Assembly: GCA_001872575.1 (NCBI GenBank)
Contig: MNWP01000040.1
Location: 1-53,929 of the forward strand
Direction: 5' to 3'
DNA from: Candidatus Peregrinibacteria bacterium CG1_02_54_53
GTDB lineage: Bacteria; Patescibacteriota; Gracilibacteria; Peribacterales; Peribacteraceae
DNA: 53,929 nucleotides
In this document: positions 26,684-36,644 of the stretch, piece by piece
How the letters are laid out: every line of letters begins with the position of its first letter
Position numbering within the stretch: the stretch's first letter is position 1
The notes under the pieces: model-generated
What the model saw: only the letters and a program-made list of their open reading frames with translations
What the model was told of the DNA's origin: nothing
Databases searched by the model: none
Translations under genes and position numbers: made by a program

Positions 26684-27697
26684 ATGAATATTGCCATCAA
26701 CGGATTCGGTCGTATCGGACGTCAGGCACTGCGCGTAATCCTCGAAAAGCATCCGGATCTCAACGTCGTGCTGATCAACGATCTTTCACCCAATGACATC
26801 CTGGGGCATCTGTTTCAGTACGATTCGGTGTATCGCAAATATCCGGGAACGGTGGAAGCGAACGACAAAGAACTGATCGTGGATGGAAAGAAGATCCGCA
26901 TGACAGCGGAGAAGGATCCCGCTGCACTCCCCCACAAGACAATGAAAGTTGATGTAGTGCTGGAATGCACAGGGGTGTTCCGCAAGCGGGAGGGTGCCGC
27001 ACTGCACCTTAAAAGCGGCGCGAAGAAAGTGGTTCTCTCTGCTCCGGGAAAGGATAAGATCGACGGCACCTTCTGTATGGGTGTCAACGAAACCTCCTAC
27101 GATCCCGCCAAGATGGACATCATCTCCAACGCGTCGTGCACCACCAACTGTCTCGCGCCGATGGCCAAGGTGATGCACGATGCCTTCGGCATCCGGCAGG
27201 GATTCATGACCACGATTCACAGCTACACCTCGAGTCAGAAGATCGTGGACGGACCGGACAAGGACTGGCGCCGCGCCCGGGCAGCGGCCATCAATCTCAT
27301 CCCCACCAGCACCGGCGCGGCCAAAGCGGTGGGCCTCGTGCTGCCGGAACTCGCCGGCAAGCTGGACGGCATGGCCGTGCGCGTTCCCACACCCACGGGC
27401 AGCCTTACGGATCTCACGTGCGTGCTGGGTAAAGAAACGACGGCCGAAGCGGTGAACGCCGCATTCAAGAAGGCCGCGGAAGGACCCATGAAAGGCATCC
27501 TCGGATTCGAAGAAACGCCGCTTGTGCAGCAGGATTTTGTGGGCGATCCGCGCAGTTCCATCGTCGATGCCGCCTACACGAGTGTGCGGACGGAGAACGG
27601 CGTCACTCTCTGTAAAACGCTCTCGTGGTACGACAACGAGTGGGGGTATAGCTGCCGGCTGGTGGAACTGGCCGAGTTCATCGGAAAGAAACTATGA
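26684..27697 (+). CDS. gap: Glyceraldehyde-3-phosphate dehydrogenase, copy 2 (NAD-type)
   Basis: 337 residues. INGFGRIGR Rossmann motif, Asp33 in INDLS (NAD-type), catalytic Cys152 in SNASCTTNC, HSYTSSQ, and WYDNEWGYS. It retains the acidic residue lost in copy 1 at 5799-6812 and lacks the inserted residues around NSTDSSKL there, so it is the likely glycolytic isozyme. A TATACT hexamer lies 19 bp upstream. The last 36 bp of the gene recur, diverged, 83 bp downstream (27745-27780). Confidence 0.97.
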   Translation: MNIAINGFGRIGRQALRVILEKHPDLNVVLINDLSPNDILGHLFQYDSVYRKYPGTVEANDKELIVDGKKIRMTAEKDPAALPHKTMKVDVVLECTGVFRKREGAALHLKSGAKKVVLSAPGKDKIDGTFCMGVNETSYDPAKMDIISNASCTTNCLAPMAKVMHDAFGIRQGFMTTIHSYTSSQKIVDGPDKDWRRARAAAINLIPTSTGAAKAVGLVLPELAGKLDGMAVRVPTPTGSLTDLTCVLGKETTAEAVNAAFKKAAEGPMKGILGFEETPLVQQDFVGDPRSSIVDAAYTSVRTENGVTLCKTLSWYDNEWGYSCRLVELAEFIGKKL

Positions 27698-27744
27698 ATC
27701 ACCCTTTGCATCGCACCGGCTTAGACCCTGAGCGAAACCGAAGG

Positions 27745-27780
27745 GTGGAACTGGCCGCATACGTGGGGAAGAAACTCTGA
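27745..27780 (+). pseudogene. Duplicated tail of gap (fragment)
   Basis: A 36-bp stretch encoding VELAAYVGKKL and a stop, matching the last 36 bp of the intact gap gene (27662-27697, VELAEFIGKKL stop). First 13 bases are identical; later differences are scattered. The 47 bp between them shows no gap sequence. It looks like the remnant of a deleted tandem gap copy or a recombination scar. Not expected to be translated. Confidence 0.7.
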
Positions 27781-27784
27781 AGCC

Positions 27785-28480
27785 ATGCGCCTCTCCCTCA
27801 CCCCCTCCGTCCTTGAGCTTCTGCCAAATCTGCGCGTTGGCCTACTCGCGGTCAAAGGCGCTTCGAACAAAGATTCGCATCCGGAAGTTGTGACACTTCT
27901 GCGCGAAGCCGAAGCCTGCCTCCGCTCCCGATACACGGATGAAACCTTCAAAGAAGCACCGCACATCGTGCAATTCTTCGAAGCCCACCGCGCCTTCGGC
28001 AACAACCCCAAGCGGTACTACCCCTCGCACTTCGCGCTCGCCAAGCGGGTGCTGAAAGGAGGTTCGCTCCCGTCGATTAACACCTTCGTGGATCTCTACA
28101 ACGTCCTGTCGATGAAGTACCTCCTCCCCGTTGGGGGTGAAGACCTCGACCGGTGCGTTCGTGATATCGTGCTCGACCGCGCAACCGGATCAGAAACCTT
28201 CATTGCGCTCGGTGAGACGCAGAACGAGCCCCCCGAACCAGGCGAGCTCGTGTACAAGGATGCAGAAGGTGTGATCTGCCGCAGAATGAACTGGCGTGAA
28301 GCCGACCGGACGAAACTGACGGAAACGACCGCAAACGCAGTCCTCGTCATCGAGAGCTTGGATCTCACTGATCCTCTGCAAGAGATGCTTGCGGAACTGC
28401 AGGCTCTTGTGCAGAAGTATTGTGGAGGAACATGCAAAACGTTTCTTCTTGGCAAAGAACGATCATTCATAGAACTCTGA
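27785..28480 (+). CDS. Stand-alone B3/B4 domain protein (PheT editing-domain-like)
   Basis: 231 residues. The pattern matches the B3/4 domain that forms the editing site of phenylalanyl-tRNA synthetase beta chain, in its free-standing form (COG3382-like): NNPKRYYPSHFALAKRVLKGGSLPSINTFVDLYNVLSMKYLLPVGG (about 78-123), then ALGETQNEPPEPGELVYKDAEGVICRRMNWREADRTKLTE (about 141-180). Free-standing homologues are thought to clear mischarged aminoacyl-tRNA or bind tRNA, but few are characterised. It starts 4 bp after the gap-tail fragment. No metal or nucleotide motif is visible. Confidence 0.8.
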   Translation: MRLSLTPSVLELLPNLRVGLLAVKGASNKDSHPEVVTLLREAEACLRSRYTDETFKEAPHIVQFFEAHRAFGNNPKRYYPSHFALAKRVLKGGSLPSINTFVDLYNVLSMKYLLPVGGEDLDRCVRDIVLDRATGSETFIALGETQNEPPEPGELVYKDAEGVICRRMNWREADRTKLTETTANAVLVIESLDLTDPLQEMLAELQALVQKYCGGTCKTFLLGKERSFIEL

Positions 28481-28498
28481 ACGACAACAAAATTACGC

Positions 28499-28864
28499 TC
28501 ACTCTACAGATGTGTCTTGTAACGAATCCTGTTGATCCCCTTGCTCCTCCGGTGGAAAGCTCAGGATAAAGCGTACTGCCTTTCCCGTCCGATTATCGGA
28601 CCCAATGAGGTCCAGTCGGTTCGGAATTATATCTTGTCCTTCTTGAAGCTGCCCAGCAGCCTGTGCGTCCCGGCAGAGAGCGGCAAATAGTGTTTGTGCG
28701 TCTTGAATCCTCTGTCGCTTCACCGCCTCACCCTGTCGGGCCAGCATTTCACCGACAAGACGTTCACCTTCTTCAGGATGATCAAGGAGCCACTGTGCGC
28801 GAGCGAACACGTCCTCGCCTTGGACGCCTGTGGTTTCGCTTCCTCCATTTGACATTGGAGGCAA
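28499..28864 (-). CDS. Hypothetical protein downstream of dnaK, 121 aa
   Basis: Not recognised. A soluble, acidic, Gln-rich protein with helical segments (VFARAQWLLDHPEEGERLVGEML; RIQDAQTLFAALCRDAQ) and a short beta-rich part (KAVRFILSFPPEE). It follows dnaK on the same strand after 38 bp, so it is probably in the heat-shock transcript. Either the first Met or the Met three codons later could be the start. A cochaperone role is not supported by any motif. Confidence 0.5.
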   Translation of the reverse strand: MPPMSNGGSETTGVQGEDVFARAQWLLDHPEEGERLVGEMLARQGEAVKRQRIQDAQTLFAALCRDAQAAGQLQEGQDIIPNRLDLIGSDNRTGKAVRFILSFPPEEQGDQQDSLQDTSVE

Positions 28865-28902
28865 TACTGCCCTCCTTCCCGAGACAAATCAAGCTTGCGG
28901 CC

Positions 28903-30810
28903 TCATTTCTTCTTCTCGTCATCCACGACCTCCGCATCCACTACTTTCCCCTTCTTCCCTTCCTTACTTTCCTGCCCTTCCTGCCCTTCCTTACCCTTCT
29001 TCTGGGCGGCCTCGTAGACCAACTTGCCGATTTCCATTGCTTCGGTTGAGAGGGCCTCGGTCGCCTTCTTGATCTCCTCGGCGGTTGCATCCTCCTTTTT
29101 GAGTACATCCTTTACCTCACCCATGCGGGTATTCACCTTCTTCTTGAGGTCGTCGGGGATCTTGGCATCGTGCTCACGCATCTGCTTCTCAAGGTTGAAC
29201 ACGAGAGCATCGGCCTGATTGCGCTGATCGATGAGTTCACGCTTCTTTTTATCTTCTTCGGCATGCACCTCGGCATCCTTCTTCATCTGCTCCACTTCGT
29301 CCTTGCTCAAGCCCGTCGAGCCCTTGATCTGGATATGCTGCTCTTTGCCCGTGCCGAGATCCTTAGCCGTCACGTGCAGAATGCCGTTCGTATCGATGTC
29401 GAATGCCACTTCGATCTGCGGCACACCACGGGGAGCCGGCGGAATACCGTCCAAAATGAAACGTCCGAGTGATTTGTTGTCACTGGCCATCTCACGCTCG
29501 CCCTGCACCACGTGTATCTCCACTGATGGCTGTTGATCGGCTGCAGTCGAGAAGACCTGGCTCTTCTTCGTCGGAATCTTGGTATTGCGCTCAATAAGCT
29601 TGGTGGCAACGCTGCCGAGTGTTTCAAGCCCAAGCGACAACGGGGTCACATCGACGAGCACGATATCCTTGTGGATGTCTCCGCCGAGCACACCTCCTTG
29701 TACCGCCGCACCAATCGCCACCACCTCATCGGGATTCACCCCCATGTGCGGATCGCGGCCGAAGAGTTCCTTCACTTTCGCCTGCACGGCAGGCATGCGT
29801 GTCATTCCACCAACCAGCACGACTTCATGAATATCGGATTTCGAAAGCTTGGCGTCCTTCAATGCCGCCTCACAGGGTCCGACCGTCCGCTCGATGAGAT
29901 CTGTAACGAGCGACTCCAATTTCGCGCGCGAGAGCTTGAGTGAAAGATGCTTGGGTCCGGTGCTGTCGGCTGTGATGAAGGGCAGGCTGATCTCAGTCTG
30001 CGTAGCAGACGAGAGTTCGATTTTGGCTTTTTCGGCCGCCTCACGTACACGCTGAATGGCAATGGGATCCTTGCCTAAATCAACACCCTGCTCCTTTTTG
30101 AATTCCGCGAGTATCCACTCCACAATCACCTGATCAAAGTCGTCACCACCCAGATGTGTATCGCCGTTGGTCGAAATCACTTCGAAGACGCCATCCCCCA
30201 GTGAGAGAACCGAAACGTCGAAGGTACCGCCTCCAAGGTCGTAGACGATGATCGTGTGTTCATGCCCCTTATCGAGACCGTATGCGAGGGCTGCGGCTGT
30301 AGGCTCGTTGATAATGCGCACCACTTCCAACCCTGCGATTTCACCTGCCTCTTTGGTGGCCTGACGCTGCGAGTCATCGAAATACGCCGGAACGGTAATC
30401 ACCGCTTTCTCGACTTTGGTTCCGAGGTAGGCCTCGGCATCGCGCTTGAGCTTCTGTAATACCTGCGCGCTCACCTCCTGCGGAAGGAGCTTCTTGCCCT
30501 GCACCTCCATAACAACTCTTCCTTCCTTGCCTTCAACCACTGCAAACGACATACGACCGGCCTCCTCTTTGACCTCATCAAACCTGCGGCCGATGAAGCG
30601 CTTGGCCGACGACACCGTCAGCTTGGGATTCGTCACGGCCTGACGTTTGGCGGTCACACCCACGAGCACCTCACCGTCATCTTTGTAGGTGACGACTGAA
30701 GGCGTGGTACGGTTACCCTCCGCATTCGGGATGACGACAGGTTCGCCGCCTTCCACGACTGCCACGCAGGAATTGGTAGTACCGAGGTCGATTCCGATGA
30801 TCTTGGACAT
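28903..30810 (-). CDS. dnaK: Chaperone DnaK (Hsp70)
   Basis: ATP-driven protein-folding chaperone, 635 residues from [18 protein letters not shown]. The ATPase domain has the phosphate loops [13 protein letters not shown] and [12 protein letters not shown] and the motif [11 protein letters not shown]. The linker [13 protein letters not shown] is followed by the substrate-binding beta-sandwich and helical lid; the C-terminus is Lys/Glu-rich ([13 protein letters not shown]). The start is fixed by homology; longer in-frame upstream sequence crosses the CIRCE operator. No dnaJ or grpE is adjacent. CIRCE implies HrcA repression and heat induction. Confidence 0.98.
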   Translation of the reverse strand: MSKIIGIDLGTTNSCVAVVEGGEPVVIPNAEGNRTTPSVVTYKDDGEVLVGVTAKRQAVTNPKLTVSSAKRFIGRRFDEVKEEAGRMSFAVVEGKEGRVVMEVQGKKLLPQEVSAQVLQKLKRDAEAYLGTKVEKAVITVPAYFDDSQRQATKEAGEIAGLEVVRIINEPTAAALAYGLDKGHEHTIIVYDLGGGTFDVSVLSLGDGVFEVISTNGDTHLGGDDFDQVIVEWILAEFKKEQGVDLGKDPIAIQRVREAAEKAKIELSSATQTEISLPFITADSTGPKHLSLKLSRAKLESLVTDLIERTVGPCEAALKDAKLSKSDIHEVVLVGGMTRMPAVQAKVKELFGRDPHMGVNPDEVVAIGAAVQGGVLGGDIHKDIVLVDVTPLSLGLETLGSVATKLIERNTKIPTKKSQVFSTAADQQPSVEIHVVQGEREMASDNKSLGRFILDGIPPAPRGVPQIEVAFDIDTNGILHVTAKDLGTGKEQHIQIKGSTGLSKDEVEQMKKDAEVHAEEDKKKRELIDQRNQADALVFNLEKQMREHDAKIPDDLKKKVNTRMGEVKDVLKKEDATAEEIKKATEALSTEAMEIGKLVYEAAQKKGKEGQEGQESKEGKKGKVVDAEVVDDEKKK

Positions 30811-30832
30811 AGATAAGGGGGAAAATGCGAAA

Positions 30833-30859
30833 TTAGCACTCGCAAGTTTAGAGTGCCAA
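30833..30859. promoter_or_regulatory. CIRCE operator (HrcA binding site) of dnaK
   Basis: TTAGCACTC, a 9-bp spacer, then GAGTGCCAA: the CIRCE consensus with one substitution in the second half-site (GAGTGCTAA expected). It lies 23 bp upstream of the dnaK start. A plausible promoter (minus strand TTGGCA, 18 bp, TAATTT) overlaps it, so HrcA binding would block RNA polymerase. Confidence 0.92.
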
Positions 30860-30869
30860 ACCCCCTCGG

Positions 30870-32515
<1,646 letters not shown>

Positions 32516-32602
32516 AAATTGCAATCCTCTTGAATTTTTTCAAGGCCATCTGAATTTTTGGCTGTTTCTGTGCTGTACCATGGTGAAAACCCCTCTCACC
32601 CT

Positions 32603-33469
32603 ATGCATCATCAACGTTCACTCGTCGATCTCTCTCTCGGCGTTCTCGTGCTCCTCGTGGTGAGTGCTCTTATGGGTGCGCTGCTCACACACACGACACC
32701 GGCTCCGAAAGTTCTCGCGCAATCCACAACCTGCGCCAATGATCCCGGACAGACATCCATGACAGAAGGCGGTACACAGTATCGCTGGCTCGGTTATCCG
32801 GAGTGCCGATGGGAGCAGATTACCGATGATCCTTTCGTACCAAGCAACAATACATACTGCTGCCTTTCGAACGGCGATAGTGCACGGTGCGTTGTGCTCC
32901 GCGCAGGAGAATCGTGTCAGCCCAATGCTCTCGAGCCGGATGTACGCTTGTTCTCCGGCTACTCGAACAATCAGTCCGCCTGCGAAACGCAACGCCGAAC
33001 CGGCTCGTGTTCACTTCAACCGGCGGCGAGCAGTGCGGAATCCTCCGAATCCTCCTCCGCGGCGTCGTGCGGAAACAACACGCTTGAACAATCGAATGGA
33101 GAGGAGTGTGACTGGGGCACGGACAACAGTGATTCCCTTCCCAATCGCTGTCGTTCCAGTTGTTCCTTTCCGATCTGCGGTGACGGCGTTTTGGATGATA
33201 ACTTCTCCGATCCTGCAACCGGCATGTTCGTCTCAGAGGAGTGCGAGAATGTCGATTACAACGTCAACGGCACGCAGTATGCAGCGGTTTCTCCCACACA
33301 GTGGGTGTGGAATGCCCACGAGTACTGCAACAACGACTGTACGGTGAAGCGGCCGGCAAATCCCCTGTTCTTCATGTTCCCGAAAAAGATCGATCGCCCG
33401 CTCTACATCGTGCGCCCGGTGTTCGACTGGAGCTCGATCTTCTTCCCGTTCTCGTCGGTATCGTTCTAG
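32603..33469 (+). CDS. Secreted cysteine-rich protein with DUF4215-like repeats
   Basis: About 288 residues from MHHQRSL (an upstream Met adds 15 residues that lack a signal-peptide character). One N-terminal membrane/signal segment (about 9-30). The exported part has about 20 cysteines. The section CGNNTLEQSNGEECDWG and ICGDGVLDDNF resembles the DUF4215/Myxococcus cysteine-rich repeat (C.NG..E.GEECD.G). A Ser-rich linker precedes it. Probably a disulfide-bonded surface protein; the DsbA-like gene at 35821 could serve it. The function is unknown. Confidence 0.72.
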   Translation: MHHQRSLVDLSLGVLVLLVVSALMGALLTHTTPAPKVLAQSTTCANDPGQTSMTEGGTQYRWLGYPECRWEQITDDPFVPSNNTYCCLSNGDSARCVVLRAGESCQPNALEPDVRLFSGYSNNQSACETQRRTGSCSLQPAASSAESSESSSAASCGNNTLEQSNGEECDWGTDNSDSLPNRCRSSCSFPICGDGVLDDNFSDPATGMFVSEECENVDYNVNGTQYAAVSPTQWVWNAHEYCNNDCTVKRPANPLFFMFPKKIDRPLYIVRPVFDWSSIFFPFSSVSF

Positions 33470-33487
33470 GCAGTGCAATGATTGGTG

Positions 33488-33670
33488 ATGAAGCAGAAGT
33501 TCATCTCTGCACTTCTGGCCGGAAGAAGTGGTGTAATCGTTTTTGGCGCCATTGGATTCATATCGTTTATGAATTACGGAGGGAACCACTGCGACCAGCC
33601 TCCTTCTGTTACGTGTGAATGCTTTTGTTGCAATTTATTGTATAGAGCGCCGCATTCACATGTACATTAA
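33488..33670 (+). CDS. Small membrane/Cys-rich protein, 60 aa, possibly truncated
   Basis: From MKQKFISALL (or two codons earlier at 33482). One hydrophobic helix (GVIVFGAIGFISF), then NYGGNHCDQPPSVTCECFCCNLL with six cysteines. The last residues, YRAPHSHVH, are encoded by a 20-bp copy of the tRNA-Ala anticodon arm (33642-33661), so the natural C-terminus may have been replaced by a recombination event. The conserved-looking FMNYGGN..CD...C.CFCC core suggests a real family, which I cannot name. Confidence 0.5.
   Translation: MKQKFISALLAGRSGVIVFGAIGFISFMNYGGNHCDQPPSVTCECFCCNLLYRAPHSHVH
33642..33661 (+). repeat. 20-bp copy of the tRNA-Ala anticodon arm (inverted to the tRNA)
   Basis: 19 of 20 bases match the tRNA-Ala segment whose minus-strand gene occupies 33760-33779. 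The copy is on the opposite strand, about 100 bp from the tRNA. This is too long to be chance and suggests a scar of an integration or recombination event at the tRNA. Confidence 0.7.
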
Positions 33671-33721
33671 ATTGGCTCGCCACGCGAAGCTCTCGTAAAC
33701 GAAGTGAACGAGAGCGAAGTG

Positions 33722-33797
33722 TGGTGGAGCTGAGGGGAATCAAACCCCTGACCTCCGCAATGCGAATGCGGCGCTCTATCAGCTGAGCTACAGCCCC
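33722..33797 (-). tRNA. tRNA-Ala (anticodon CGC)
   Basis: Minus-strand cloverleaf of 76 nt: acceptor GGGGCTG/CAGCTCC (one G-U), D-arm GCTC..GAGC, anticodon arm CCGCA-TTCGCAT-TGCGG (anticodon CGC), T-arm AGGGG-TTTGATT-CCCCT, discriminator A and encoded CCA (33722-33724). Confidence 0.96.
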
Positions 33798-33921
33798 ACG
33801 GTCCCGCGCGGGTGTTGCGCTCAGGATCAGCGAAAGAGCGAAAAAAGGCAAGTGAGAAGCAACGAGAGGAACCCCTTCTCACCCCCGCCAAGCCCTGATA
33901 CACTCCGGCCGCTCTCGATGT

Positions 33922-33997
33922 GGCCCGGTAGCTCAGTTGGTAGAGCACTCGCCTGAAGAGCGAGGTGTCACCAGTTCGATCCTGGTCTGGGCCACCA
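33922..33997 (+). tRNA. tRNA-Phe (anticodon GAA)
   Basis: 76-nt cloverleaf: acceptor GGCCCGG/CTGGGCC, D-arm GCTC..GAGC, anticodon arm CTCGC-CTGAAGA-GCGAG (anticodon GAA), T-arm ACCAG-TTCGATC-CTGGT, discriminator A and encoded CCA. A GC-rich, CTTCG-containing trailer follows. Confidence 0.97.
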
Positions 33998-34178
33998 TTT
34001 GACTCTGCCTTCGGCTTCGCTCATGGTCTTCGTCCCGCTTCTGCGGGGCTTCGGCCACTCCCGCTCTGAGTCGAATGTCCCGAGCGAGTCTGAACAAAAT
34101 TAAGAACGAGCCGAGGGACACTTTACTGACACAATGCCAAGTGAGAATGATTGGGCGTATTTGGTGTTATTTAATATA

Positions 34179-34207
34179 TTGCTAAAATTGTTAAAATATT
34201 ATATAAT
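34179..34207 (+). promoter_or_regulatory. Promoter of the vanW-like gene
   Basis: TTGCTA (34179-34184), 17-bp spacer, perfect TATAAT (34202-34207), in the most AT-rich stretch of the window (about 34160-34230). The gene starts 30 bp after the -10. Between tRNA-Phe and this promoter (33998-34178) I see GC-rich CTTCG-type repeats and no gene. Confidence 0.65.
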
Positions 34208-34237
34208 AATAAACCAACATTCATTAACACAAACACA

Positions 34238-35644
34238 ATGTCCAATAACCGCAAAAGCACACTCACTACCCTTCTCGGAATCTGTGCGATTCTGCTGCTC
34301 AGCGTCGTCGTTCCTCAAACCGTTTCAGATGAGGAATCCGTAATGCCGGCAGCCCGCTCACTCTTTCCTTCTCTCTCCATTGGCGGCTTCGCGGCTGAGG
34401 CCTCTACTCCAATGACACCAGCTGATGCCGCACTGATGCGCGTTGCGCAACGCATGAGTAAACGAATCGTGAGAAATCAGGGAACATCGCCCACGATTTC
34501 CACTCTCACCGAAGCACTTAAGCAGCAACGAAGCCTTCTGCAGAACCACACCACCGTTGCGCTGCGGCTCCCCGATAATCCCGACTACCGCACATGGGAG
34601 GTCAACCTGCAGCGATACCCCACCTGGTTGAAAGCCGATATCTCACCCGCCTCGGCGTACTTTCGCGTGGATGAGGAGCGCATCGGTCAGTATCTGCAAC
34701 ATGAAACGATTGATGGAATCATCATTCCAAAGAAGGCAATCATCTCTGCCATCGAAACAGATGGAGACGTTGAGCGTGTGGTGACGAGCACCGGGGCGGC
34801 ACGTCCCGGCATCGTCTTCGACCTTCCCACCGTCACGCGCGATCTCGCCACTGCACTGTCGAATGGCACAAAGTCGCTTGTCGCACCGCTCTACCGCGTA
34901 GGGGGACCGGTGGAAAACCAAACCGAGACCCCCCTGGGTGAGCTCACGCTGCTCGGCGTGGGAAAGTCAGATTTCAAAGGTTCCACTGCGGGTCGCATGT
35001 TCAATGTGCGAAAGGCCATCAATGAACAGGTGAACAACGCGCTCGTCCCTCCCGGTGCGACATTCTCGTTCAATGACACGCTGGGTGGTCCTGTCACGCT
35101 GGGCAACGGATGGCGCGAAGCGAAGGTGATATTCAACACCAATGAGTTACGCATGGCACCCGGAGGCGGAATCTGCCAGGCATCAACCACCACATTCCGC
35201 GCGATGCTGAATGCGGGGTTCCCTTCGGTTGAACGGGCGAACCACAGTATGTACGTGAGCTACTACGAGAAATTCGGCGTAGGCATCGATGCAACGGTTT
35301 TCCCGGGTCAACAGGATCTCACCTTCGTCAACGACACGGGAAACTACCTCCTCCTTCAGGCATACACCGAAGGTACCGAAGCTGTGGTTCAAATCTACGG
35401 CACATCCGACGGACGATCATCCGTCATCACCGGACCGTTCTTCGCACAGTCGGATCTTGCGAATTTTCCCGAAAATGAACGGGCGCCCCGACGCAACGAA
35501 ATTGCATGGGTGCAACGCATCATCTTTACAGATGGCAGAGAGGAAAGCCGTATGATCTATTCGCGCTACACCAGCCTGCCGATTAGGCTCGCCCAGAAAT
35601 ACGAGGCTCTGGTACACGCGAGTGCCGGCCAGGAGACCATGTAG
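34238..35644 (+). CDS. VanW-family secreted protein
   Basis: 468 residues with an N-terminal signal/membrane segment (about 8-28). The middle carries a peptidoglycan-binding-like (YoaR/PG_binding_4) region: QRYPTWLKADISP, FRVDEERIGQYLQ. The C-terminal third is a VanW domain (about 245-400) with NVRKAINEQVNNALVPPG, TFSFNDTLGGPVTLGNGW, GGGICQASTTTFRAML and ANHSMYVSYYEKFGVGIDATV. VanW proteins occur near vancomycin-resistance genes but also widely as wall-associated proteins of unknown activity; no resistance genes are near. It has its own strong promoter. Confidence 0.9.
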   Translation: MSNNRKSTLTTLLGICAILLLSVVVPQTVSDEESVMPAARSLFPSLSIGGFAAEASTPMTPADAALMRVAQRMSKRIVRNQGTSPTISTLTEALKQQRSLLQNHTTVALRLPDNPDYRTWEVNLQRYPTWLKADISPASAYFRVDEERIGQYLQHETIDGIIIPKKAIISAIETDGDVERVVTSTGAARPGIVFDLPTVTRDLATALSNGTKSLVAPLYRVGGPVENQTETPLGELTLLGVGKSDFKGSTAGRMFNVRKAINEQVNNALVPPGATFSFNDTLGGPVTLGNGWREAKVIFNTNELRMAPGGGICQASTTTFRAMLNAGFPSVERANHSMYVSYYEKFGVGIDATVFPGQQDLTFVNDTGNYLLLQAYTEGTEAVVQIYGTSDGRSSVITGPFFAQSDLANFPENERAPRRNEIAWVQRIIFTDGREESRMIYSRYTSLPIRLAQKYEALVHASAGQETM

Positions 35645-35820
35645 ACTCCCGCACATCCGAGATATCATGCTTGTGTCCCATTGTGGAAATTTTCAAATCC
35701 CGGCGGTTTTCTCGTGATTTTCCCACTGATTTTCGAAATCGCCACACCCGAAATTTCCTCTAGAAATCGCCCAAAATTTCGGTATACTGCACAGGCTATT
35801 TTCCCTTCCCTAACCCCTGT

Positions 35821-36540
35821 ATGACCAATATGCCTCAACAGGACACGAAGATGTGGTTCGGCATCTCGATGGTGCTCGTCGGTGCCATTATCGGATTTGC
35901 CGGCTCCAAGATGTCCGGTACGGCCGCCATTCAGCCGGCGCCTCCGACCGCGCAGGTTCAACCGACTCCATCCGTTCCTGAAGAAGATCCTGTGCCGGAG
36001 TATGCCAGCGTGAAGGCCGTTGACAGTGATGATCACGTCCGTGGCAATTCTGATGCAACCATTACGATTATCGAATATTCGGATACGGAGTGTCCGTTCT
36101 GTGCCCGCGTGCACCCCACGATGGTACAACTACTCGAAGACTACGGTGATGACGTCAACTGGGTCTTCCGTCACTATCCTCTCTCCTTCCACGCCTCCGC
36201 CCAGAAAGGAGCTGAGTCACTGGAATGTGCAGCAGAACTTGGTGGAAACGACAAGTTCTGGGCCATGATCGATATGATCTACGAGAAAGGCTCGGATCTC
36301 ACAAAATTCGGTGAATACGCCAGGGAAATCGGCTTGAACCAGACAGCCTTCCAGACGTGTCTTGATAGCGGTAAATACGCCGCAAAGACCGCCGAAATGA
36401 TGCAGTCCGGCTCCCAGGCTGGCGTGCAAGGTACCCCCGGAAACCTCATTCTGAATCACAAGACCAAGAAGGTTGCCGTCGTCTCGGGCGCACAGCCGTT
36501 GCAGAACTTCAAGGACGCCATTGATGGCTTGCTGAAGTAA
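35821..36540 (+). CDS. DsbA-like thiol-disulfide oxidoreductase, membrane-anchored
   Basis: 239 residues. N-terminal membrane anchor (about 12-32), an Ala/Pro-rich linker (about 36-62), then a thioredoxin fold with an inserted helical domain: active-site CPFC in EYSDTECPFCARVHP (about 82-96) and the cis-Pro loop GVQGTPGNLIL (about 202-212). Like BdbD/DsbA, it would form disulfides in exported proteins; the Cys-rich proteins at 32603-33469 and 33488-33670 are natural clients. TATACT at 35783-35788 is a likely -10 with a leader of about 27 nt. A GC-rich terminator follows. Confidence 0.93.
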   Translation: MTNMPQQDTKMWFGISMVLVGAIIGFAGSKMSGTAAIQPAPPTAQVQPTPSVPEEDPVPEYASVKAVDSDDHVRGNSDATITIIEYSDTECPFCARVHPTMVQLLEDYGDDVNWVFRHYPLSFHASAQKGAESLECAAELGGNDKFWAMIDMIYEKGSDLTKFGEYAREIGLNQTAFQTCLDSGKYAAKTAEMMQSGSQAGVQGTPGNLILNHKTKKVAVVSGAQPLQNFKDAIDGLLK

Positions 36541-36554
36541 TTGTGTTCTTTTAT

Positions 36555-36583
36555 CCCCCGGGGACATCCCCCGGGGGGTTTTT
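36555..36583 (+). terminator. Intrinsic terminator after the DsbA-like gene
   Basis: A very GC-rich stem CCCCCGGGG / CCCCGGGGG with a 4-5-nt loop, followed by five Ts, starting 15 bp after the stop codon. Confidence 0.88.
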
Positions 36584-36644
36584 GTGTGTGCACGACCTTG
36601 CGAGAGAGGTACAATGCGGGCCCACGTTTTTCTCACTTCTTCCT

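Noticed and set aside
33233-33618. Frames of about 120 codons on both strands around 33233-33618
   Set aside because: They overlap the end of the Cys-rich gene or its downstream small gene in other frames and show no protein-like pattern.
34238-35644. VanW-like gene as evidence of vancomycin resistance
   Set aside because: No vanA/B, vanH, vanX or regulatory genes nearby; VanW domains are widespread without resistance.
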